Part shown: positions 52,701-58,000 of the stretch, piece by piece
How the letters are laid out: every line of letters starts with the position of its first letter
Numbering within the stretch: position 1 is the stretch's first letter
DNA from: Chloroflexota bacterium
Lineage (GTDB): Bacteria > Chloroflexota > Anaerolineae > B4-G1 > SLSP01
DNA length: 64,000 bases
NCBI GenBank assembly: GCA_019873645.1
Contig: JAIOAX010000019.1
Coordinates: 1 to 64,000 of the forward strand
Direction of reading: 5' to 3'
Notes under the pieces: generated by a model
Told to the model about the DNA's origin: nothing
Seen by the model: only the letters and a program-made list of their open reading frames with translations
The model's database searches: none
Position numbers and translations under genes: made by a program

Positions 52701-54885
52701 GAGCAAGGGCTTCAACCCGCTCGGCCCGCTGGCGACCGGCGGCCCGGATGCCTTCGGTTACCAGTATGCGGATTCTAACGACTTGGATATCCGCCCGGTC
52801 TACGACTTCGTGGATATCTCTGGGGTCGGGACGGCGCTGACGCTGGGGGACAATGCCTACGCTGAAGTGCCGATCGGCTTCGACTTCAAGTTCTACGGCG
52901 CGAGCGCGGTCGCTCCCAACACCTACGCCACCGTCTTCGTCGGCAGCAACGGCTTCCTCTCCTTCGGTGCCGGTTCGACTGACCTCAGTCCCGATCCGGT
53001 GCTGCCCAACCCGACGCTGCCCAACAACCTCATCGCCGCGGCCTGGGCTGATCTGGTGCCGGGCGTCGTCCATTACCAGAGCTTCGCCCAGTGTCCGTAC
53101 AACCCGTCCGGCACTGCGGTGGATGCCTGCTTCATCGTGCAGTACTCCGCCTTCACGCACAAGGATGGCAGCCCGGCGGGCACCTGGGAAGTGATCCTCT
53201 TCCGCTCCGGCAGCATCCTGATGCAGTACGCGGAGGTGGACGCGCCGGATGCTACCACCGGCATCGAGAATCAGCTCGGTTTGGTTGGCCTCACCTACAT
53301 GCCGAATCTGGCCGATGAACTGGCGATCTGCTTCGCCTATCCGGGCAAGTCGCTCGATTGCCAGTCTAAGCAGGTAACGTGGCTGGATACGGATGTGGAT
53401 AAGGGCGACATCGCGGCGGGCGACGCTGCAGTGGTCAACGTGACCTTCGATGCGCGCGTGCCTGAGGTCTACGCGCCGGGCGACTACCTGGCCGAGCTGC
53501 GGTTGGTCAGCAATGATCCCTACCGGAGCTTCCAGGTGATCCCGGTGACGATGACCGTGGCGCAACCGGCGTCGTTGGCACGGCTTAACGGTGTAGTAAC
53601 CGGCTGGTCGCAATGTGACGCGGAGAGCGCGCCGCTGGAAGGGGCGCGGGTGGAAATCGCCACCCGCTCGGGCGACAGCTTTGTGCTCGCCACGGACGCC
53701 CAAGGCGCTTACGGCGCGTGGCTTAAGGTGGGCGACGCTTACACCGTCACCATCTCCAAGCCCGGCTACGTGCCGGTGACGCTGACGGGTACGGCCACAG
53801 CGGGCATGCCGTCGCAGGCCGTGAATCTGCGCGTGAACGCACCGTGTGTCAGCCTGTCACCGGGCGGCTTCGAGGTGGCGTTGGCGCAGCATCGTAGCGT
53901 CACGCACACGCTGACCATCCGCAATACCGGCGCAGGGGACTTCGCCTTCGACCGCATCTCCGGTTGGAGCCTGTGGTTGTCGGGGAATCCCATGTCGGGT
54001 GTGGTGCCGGCCGGCGGAACGCTGGATGTGACGCTGGTGTTCAACGCCGCCGATCTGGATGTCGGTGTTTACAGGACGCTCCTCGAGGTGATCCACAAGG
54101 ACCTGACGGTCGGACGGTTGTTCATCCGCCCGGTGCAGATGACGGTGGTGGCCGAGGGCGCAATCCTGTCGCCGACGCAGATGGCGCAGCAGGGCAACCC
54201 GGGCGAGACGGTCACGTATGTCCTGACCGTGACCAACTTCGCCAGCACGGCGGCCGGTTTCAATGTGCTGACGGCAGGCAACGCCTGGACGACCAACGCG
54301 CCGGCTACGTTGAACGTGGCGGCGGGCGGGTCGGCGACCTTCAGCGTCATGGTGACGATCCCGGATGCTGCCCATTCCGGCGATACCGATGCCGTGACCG
54401 TCACCATCCGCTCGCAGGGCGATGATAAACAGGTAGGTTCGGCCATCCTGCAGACGACGGTGGCCGAGCAGCCGGTGGTGCTGGCGCTGACCAAGACCGC
54501 CGCGCCTGCGCTCGTGCTGCCTGGGAATACCATCGCCTACACGATCACGCTCGCCAACAACGGCAACGATCCTGTCACCATTGCGCTCAGCGATCCCATC
54601 CCGGCCAACACGACCTACCTGGCCGGCAGTGTGAGCGGTGCGACGCTTCAGGATCCGCCGGGGGCCATCGTCTGGGAGGGTGAACTCGCCAAGGGCGCGC
54701 AGCGCACCATTACCTTCAAGGTGACGGTGAATGCCGGCGTGGCCGAAGGGACGGTGATCACCAACACGGTCACGGCGACCGTCGCGGGAACGCCGTACAC
54801 CGCCCGGGCGACGGTAACGGTTGGGCGAGTGACGCCGCTATACCATTACATCTACCTGCCGTTGGTGCTCCGCAACGCGCAGTAG
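40747..54885 (+). CDS. Giant exported subtilase with repeated accessory domains
   Basis: 4712 residues. Signal peptide 1-27 (WFNAIVLLTLLLGMIFPMAA), I9-like propeptide about 40-160, and S8 catalytic domain about 175-510 with Asp195 (NIDTGV), His240 (NGHGSHTMG) and Ser435 (GTSMSAPHV). Then come carboxypeptidase-regulatory-like beta domains, a MAM-like jelly roll, and from about 1335 seven long units that start near residues 1337, 1783, 2186, 2725, 3188, 3673 and 4274 (WGKLxGTVTGLGYCD type). Each couples a regulatory-like domain to an NG-type Ig domain ending PVTMTV. Units 3 and 6 hold a MAM-like insertion. Two six-bladed-propeller-like stretches (about 1040-1270 and 3390-3610) are related. A DUF11 domain and HYIYLPLVLRNAQ close the protein. 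It is likely surface-attached or secreted and degrades or binds extracellular polymers. Confidence 0.9.
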   Translation: MRTRWFNAIVLLTLLLGMIFPMAAQAAPTTAPLTAPESQEPVEIEVEEALRAQLAADETVGYLIYFKEKPDLSPAYKMDWISRGRFVANALQQTALRSQANVRAYLDARGVKYRSFWIENVISVESSNRATFNGLLAFPEIGALRQHRVLGLIEPQRVEAPSAPQAVEPNIAHVMADQVWAQGYTGQGMVVANIDTGVRYTHQALVNQYRGNLGGTFDHNYNWWDPYGDHPTSPADDNGHGSHTMGTMVGDDGGANQIGMAPGAQWIACRGCNTNQCSDTALLECAQFMAAPWDLNQANANPDKRPNAVNNSWGDCGRSYDPWYQGVVDAWHAMGIYPVFSNGNASNCGYPAPPGLNTVGNPARYGNVTGVGSSGRDNGQYATHSNWGPTDNPDTVNPHPGWEDLKPQVLAPGVNIRSSVNSGDTAYQGGWSGTSMSAPHVTGLVALMWSAAPCLMGDYATTENIIENTATPIPYDDGTGGGAHVPNYAAGWGEINALAAVMAAANECGDSVIAGKVTDASTNAAVAGAKVVAANANVRRKTTSDANGLYAMTVFSGTYTLTASRYGYRTAVVPGVVATSGATTTQNIPLTPAAYYEVSGKVTDAVTGWPLYAHISITGDPVDPLAPDNSVWTNPATGEYSLMLAEGVTYTFEVNAWAAGYIPAEGPVGPLTQDTTADFALQPNMTTCTAPGYYFINGLMANFEDKTFPPAGWTVVNNGGNCEWVGDDPGGRGNLTGGTGKFAIADSDNCGSSSTMNTDLISPPFDVSGLSTVNFSFAYDYNNYQSGEVAAVDVSADGGATWTNVVRWTTDQRGPATFTQDVTALLAGSTQARVRFHYYAPGWDWWWEVDNVVLGNPVCVAPADGGLVVGNVYDANYPTTALNGATVVNALGGETTAVATPGDPAVADGFYTLFAPSGAQVFTATMKGGYAPDTATVNVVDGDTVRQDFYLPAGLLNATPQGIDVTVELGYTTSDNLTLSNTGGVPATFEFMEREGQFAPIDIPAFVGNVSAAPDVPVSTARAPKAADAVEMPKAPQAFPLGGEALAYAIDLFTGNLVTFLNTSPGTWTIIGNTGLNGPFAGDFLNGDFSQMYVLDYYANALYSVNTTNAQATLIGPSIPNGVWTGMTGSVDGTLYAASTDGSQSYLYTLDPATGAATLIGEITNAPVIIDIAINAAGQMYGVEIMNDVLVGIDPATGAGTVIGGLGFNASYAQGMDFEEESNVLYLAAFNVGTFMGELRIADTNTGATVPVGTFPGGAEVDCLAFATGGKADVPWLTETPVTGTVSAAGTIPVLVGFDAAYVDQPGEYHAELIVKNNTPYGKFNVPVTMTVTAPRSWGKLTGTVTGLGVCDADPAPLEEAQVWVQSATGAEWVLETGEDGKYHLWLDQAHSPLTVTVSAPDYYGQATGVVVQQGQTTVVNFDLRLLKPCLSSNPAAFDVTLPMGDNTVEPLTLLNSGAGDAVYEFMELPIGFTPMRATAQTLLASRLDAARQRLEGYSSQAMPDGTPQSLKAFSVSGLPAPAVQPVTPRVPGGALQGVSFYYDRGVFDADYPGLPVEGYENGSMPDGTVDVVPHPLDEYSDNAYFDPGDILPGIQFWATNDHSGEEIAVLGTNFMGNPSKTAVANYFSDSYHIVFNPPVQAAGMDLQEFMGSYSCQVDVYNADGVLLGSDVTSCNEAGIFWGVASPMDPVAEIVITSLGGGAQGADNIAFGNMAGGIPWLSESPETGFILADGNAVVDLTFDAGVPETMQPGTYTGQLKVKSNAANNVPSIPVTLTVTPPDTWGKLAGTVTGLGYCDVATPTLLEGAEVLVESSTGMVAWLLESDANGAYSFWLDAAHSPLTLTVAYPDHVTKVFTNVVVTAGQTTVRDAALRWDKPCLTVNPTLFDVTLTLGDSMTRSLSLVNQGAAETPFRFTERNGGWIISRALFEGPTVNVGGNALRLGPTTPRSGASGVTPTADVIQDGSFEDGTPNGFWDEYSTNFGTPICDVPSCGTGTGTGPRTGSFWVWFGGINAYEEGWVAQDVTIPTGFATLSFWLEQIVCGSPTDYMQVLIDGEEVFFTDGNSPICGVLGYSEVVVDVTDYADGGVHNIMFYSESTGGSNIFVDDVVLDVLEGPVDIPWLFEDPESGSVPADSTATVELTFDAGVPEVAQPGVYFGNLFVNSDDPVNAKIAIPVTMTVLPPASWGRLQGTVTGAGYCDADPHPLEGAEVLIESWMTRTTTVMGTLLTEDFEANNGGYTHGGTQDEWAWGTPTAWPNACASGAFCWGTDLTGNYNNSADQYLQSPVIDLSGTTPGDSLTVVWQQAWSLESGWDYGYAEVSINGGGWTQMWSGTGTNNNWTEMTYDISAAAGGTVQFRWRLTSDGSVTYPGYYVDNVRILGPVEAVEPVNWLLHTDANGNYQVWIDEMYSPVTITVSYPDYQKGEAIVTVTGGTTVTQDFDLRMLAPCVQAQPPALHATLELGDTATQVFTLTNTGLLDTDWTLTEQNLGAPTVTPPGVVVLFSEDFEGAFPPAGWNVVENIGSCQWESSATTGYTNQTGGSGLFADANSDWCGTGMNTELWTPSLDLSAASAPVLSFHSDFNDYGGADDGYVDISTNGGATWTNLLHYDGVDVRGPWLEEIDLSAYAGQSNVLIRFHYVAGGYDWYWQVDDVQVSDVDQVIWLAENPASGNLAADTGVQAVDVDFDASVVPQPGDYVADLWINSDDPFAPLVLPVTMTVTPPATWGHLLGVVYSLGRCDVTTATLAGAQVVIWDSGGTAVVTLTTDISGTYSYWLPTGDYTVTVTAADHVPAAPAVVTVPAAGAVTQDFSLTWLGPCLSVATVDYHLTLPMGMSDTLPMTLTNAGLANADFAFSDIQVGFVPSGLLMLQRSVPAYPPVSGGPEAAAELEGTEAPKGEVPTPSPLARISVPFAPIAALYDNGPLVNSPGTGAGGADESMLQSVSLGMGTYGFGHQAYYGNRIADDFTVTGSGWYVDTITFFAYQTGSGLVSTITAVNLQIWNGVPGAPGSVVVFGDTTTNRLVNTTWSGIYRVLETTSGNTDRPIMANTVKVGVMLPPGTYWLDWQSDGTLSSGPWAPPVTINGQATTGNALQYTSDTGAWGAALDIGTGTQQDFPFIIAGQDAPWLFEIPDAGTVPATGQTVVDILMDANYVQAPGEYYGMIMLATTDTGLASATYPATLTVTLPDTFGQITGTVTGLGPCDDATNPVPLEGAEVTVASATRTWTTFTDANGGYSLWLDAAHSPVTITVAADDYVAATVTGVTVISGTTTVQNFGLSPEAPCMNVAPTSIHETLTLGDSVTVPLTINNIGAADLNWALSESDEGFVVRAPVHIAAASGDFPRGTEPASVGAAPVQSPPKLQVTPEAPVTILSPGTVGYATEPNIGQFLSMDVDTPQTFNLIAPFADVVWAGDFDDDGVLYAIDSATQQLVTINPATGAATPVGAIASSGGESWTGMAYDPTNDTMYASSTSCGSSSTLYSVNTATGAATVIGQITNAPCAIALAVDDAGTLFTYDIVNDVLLSVNKATGAGTVIGSIGFNANYGQGMDFDYASGQLYMAAFNSGTFQGELRVVDRTTGATALVGVLGQTTPGGTNQLGWLALPSGGGDAPWLFEDPTSGTTPAGDTSTVTVTLDAGVPEVVQPGDYFATLKAKGDNATVEVPVTMTVEPPATWGKLEGLVQGLGYCNAVTTPLQGAVVFVESAVTEWVTYTMDSVVYEQDFESSDGGYTHSGAQDEWQWGTPTAWPYGCASGAYCWGTDLAGDYNAYADQTLLSPVIDLSGVTAGTPLTARWQQALYIESATWDHAYAEVSINGGAWTQMWAHTGGTTQSSWAEKTFDISAAAGGTVRFRWRLTSDGSVQYPGYYIDAVRITMPVEVSEERPVNWALTTNTAGEYGWWFDTAYNPLTVTVSHEGGYAEQVFTGVEIVSGTVTTLNANLLWLQPCLTVAPQALVLNVPMGTTSTVALNLANLGAVTGTFLLNEWSKGFNPLGPLATGGPDAFGYQYADSNDLDIRPVYDFVDISGVGTALTLGDNAYAEVPIGFDFKFYGASAVAPNTYATVFVGSNGFLSFGAGSTDLSPDPVLPNPTLPNNLIAAAWADLVPGVVHYQSFAQCPYNPSGTAVDACFIVQYSAFTHKDGSPAGTWEVILFRSGSILMQYAEVDAPDATTGIENQLGLVGLTYMPNLADELAICFAYPGKSLDCQSKQVTWLDTDVDKGDIAAGDAAVVNVTFDARVPEVYAPGDYLAELRLVSNDPYRSFQVIPVTMTVAQPASLARLNGVVTGWSQCDAESAPLEGARVEIATRSGDSFVLATDAQGAYGAWLKVGDAYTVTISKPGYVPVTLTGTATAGMPSQAVNLRVNAPCVSLSPGGFEVALAQHRSVTHTLTIRNTGAGDFAFDRISGWSLWLSGNPMSGVVPAGGTLDVTLVFNAADLDVGVYRTLLEVIHKDLTVGRLFIRPVQMTVVAEGAILSPTQMAQQGNPGETVTYVLTVTNFASTAAGFNVLTAGNAWTTNAPATLNVAAGGSATFSVMVTIPDAAHSGDTDAVTVTIRSQGDDKQVGSAILQTTVAEQPVVLALTKTAAPALVLPGNTIAYTITLANNGNDPVTIALSDPIPANTTYLAGSVSGATLQDPPGAIVWEGELAKGAQRTITFKVTVNAGVAEGTVITNTVTATVAGTPYTARATVTVGRVTPLYHYIYLPLVLRNAQ

Positions 54886-54907
54886 GGTAGGGTAGGACGC
54901 TTTCTCT

Positions 54908-54945
54908 GGAGGGCCATCGGGCTACCACCGGTGGCCCTCCTTCTC
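54908..54945 (+). terminator. Terminator-like hairpin after the giant subtilase
   Basis: GGAGGGCCA (54908-54916) pairs with TGGCCCTCC (54932-54940), followed by TTCTC. Strong 9-bp GC-rich stem, weak T tract. Confidence 0.65.
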
Positions 54946-54982
54946 ATGCGCCACAGAGAACACAGAGTTTTTTTGTTTTATC

Positions 54983-55020
54983 TAAAAGAATCTGCTTAAT
55001 CTGCTTAATCTGCTGATAAA
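54983..55020. repeat. Nonamer repeat (AATCTGCTT)
   Basis: AATCTGCTT repeated, ending AATCTGCTGATAAAA, between the two giant genes. Same family as at 109-140 in opposite orientation. Confidence 0.8.
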
Positions 55021-55068
55021 AAATGGCAACTTTAACCTGTAATGACGCAACGCATAGAAAGGAATAAA

Positions 55069-58000
55069 ATGAAAGTGAAAAGGAACTTTTGTGTTGTGTT
55101 ACTTCTCGTACTTTTGTGCAGCATGGCGCCCTTGTCCTCACGGCTTGCCATCGCCGCGCCGCCTGCGCCGTTGACGCCTGTGGTCGGCTATGCCGAGCGA
55201 ATGGACGTCTCACCGGCGCTGCGCGATATAACGGTAGACGGTAGACAGCAGCCGGTAGACGGGGGCGCAAGGGCGTATTTGTTCCGCCTTCCCAAGGCGA
55301 CCCGCTCGGGCGCGCTTGACACGGCAGACCCCGTCGTGCAAAGTGTGAGCGGCCCGACGGCGATGCCCGCGCCGCTCACGAGTTTCGACGGCCTGGGCAA
55401 CATCAACGGCGTCCATCCGCCCGATACCCAGGGCGACATCGGCTACGACCCGGCGACCGGTACCAAATACTACGTCCAGTGGGTTAACCTCTCTTTTGCC
55501 GTGTGGAATGTCACCAATACGCCCACGCTGATCTACGGCCCGGTCAACGGCAACACACTCTGGCAGGGCTTCGGCGGCCCGTGTGAGACCGATAACCACG
55601 GCGACCCCATCACGCTATTCGACCCCATCGCCAACCGCTGGTTGATGAGCCAGTTCTCGGTGGATGGGCCGTATTATCAGTGCATCGCCGTCTCCCAGAC
55701 GGCCAACCCGACCGGCGCGTGGTATCGCTATGCCTTCCTGGTCAGTGCGACCAAGATGAACGACTACCCCAAGTTCGGCGTGTGGCCCGATGGCTACTAT
55801 ATGACGGTCAACCAGTTCACCAACGGCCAGTATTGGGGCGGGGCGGGGGTGTTCGTCTTCGAGCGCAGCAAAATGCTCGTCGGCGACCCGACGGCGTCGT
55901 TCCAATATTTCGACCTCTACAATGTCAGTCAGGATTTCGGCGGCATGCTCCCTTCCGATCTGGACGGCAGCACGTTGCCGCCGGCCGGTTCACCCAACTA
56001 TTTCGCAGAGGTGGATGACAGCACGTGGATCGGGCCTTACGATGCGATGCGCATCTGGAAATTTCACGTGGACTGGGCCAACCCGGCGAATACCACCTTC
56101 GGCCTCAACGGGCAGCCCAATGCCGTTCTTCAGGTGGCGGAATGGACGCCGTTGTGCATCAGTACCCGCGCCTGCATCCCGCAGCCGGGTACGTCAGTGA
56201 AACTCGACGCTATCGGCGACCGGCTGATGTACCGGCTGGCCTATCGCAACTTCGGCGATCACGAATCGCTGGTGGTCAACCATACCGTCAACGCGGGGAG
56301 CAATCTCGCCGGTGTGCGCTGGTACGAGGTCCGCAACCCCGGCGGAACGCCGGTGATCTATCAGCAAGGGACCTACGCGCCGGATTCCACTCATCGCTGG
56401 ATGGGCAGCATTGCGATGGACGGGCAGGGCAACATCGCCCTCGGTTACAGCGTCTCCAGCAGCAGCGTCTATCCTTCGGTGCGCTACACCGGGCGATTGG
56501 CAAGCGATCCCCTGGGCACCATGCCGCAGGGCGAAGCCACGCTGGTCGTCGGCAGTGGTTATCAGACCAGCAGTTACAACCGCTGGGGCGATTACAGTAT
56601 GATGGGCATTGATCCGGTGGACGATTGTACCTTCTGGTACACGCAGGAGTATATGGCGACCTCCGGCTATGCGCCGTGGTCCACGCGCATCGGCTCGTTC
56701 CGCTTCCCTAGTTGTACCTCAACTGCACCCGGCACGTTGCGCGGCATGGTGAAGAACGCCGCCACACAGACACCCGTTGCCGGCGCGACCGTGCAGGCCG
56801 TCGCGGCGGGCGGAGAGCCGGAGGCGACGACCAGCAGCACAAACGGGATATACGCTTTGACCCTTGATCCCGCTGTTTACACTGTGACGGCGGCCGCGTA
56901 TGGCTACTTCCCCTACACCAGAACGGGGGTGGAAGTGACCGGCGGCGCAACGACGACCCTTGATCTGCCGTTGACCCCTACGCCCGTCTATGTGATTTCG
57001 GGCACCGTCACCGATGCGCAAACCGGCTGGCCGTTGTATGCGCGCATCCTGGTGCGCGGCGCACCTTTTGATCCCCCGGCGCCCAACGACAGCGTGTGGA
57101 CCGATCCGACAACCGGCCATTACAGTCTGAGCCTGGCCGCCGGTTCGGTCTATACCCTGGAAGTGGCGGCCTGGGCAGCAGGCTATCAGACGGCGTGGGT
57201 CTTTCCCGGCACGCTGAACGCCCCGCGCACCGTCAATGTGGCGCTGTCTGCCGACCTCATCGCATGTACGGCGCCGGGTTATGCGTTGACCCGCGACGGC
57301 GCAACTGAAAATTTCAATAGCGGCGCGCTGCCGGCCGGATGGACGGTGGTGGATAACGCCGCGACCGGCGTGGTGTGGCGTTTTGATGATCCGAAGCCGC
57401 GCGGTAATCTCACCGGCGGGACGGGGGCGTTTGCCATCGTAGACAGCGACTACGCGGGGGCGAAGGCCGTGGATACCGTTTTGCGTTCGCCGGCGTTTGA
57501 CTTATCCGGCAAAGCCAATGCGGTGCTGGAATTCAAATACGATTTCCGCTGGTACACGTATGGCGAAAACGAGGTCGCCGATGTGGATGTGAGTGTGAAC
57601 GGCGGCGCGACCTGGGCCAATGTCTGGCGGCGCAGCGGCGCGAACGACCGCGGCCCCAAGATGGCGCGCGTGGATATTTCCGCGCTGGCGGCCGGGCAGG
57701 CGGATGTGCGCGTGCGCTTCCACTACTACAACGCCAAATACGAGTGGTGGTGGCAGGTGGATGATGTCTTCGTCGGCGCGCTGGCATGCGCGCCGGCTAC
57801 GGGGGGCCTCATCGTCGGCGAGGTTTTCGACGCCAACACGGGTGCGGCGGCGGCCGCCGCGCTCCGCAATGATGCGGGATACACGGCTCAGGCGCGCGCG
57901 CTCAATGCACCCCACGGCGGCGCGTTCTACACGTTATTTGCGCCCGCCGGGGCGCGCACCGTCACGGCGACGTTGAACGGCTACGCGCCCGGTGTCATCA

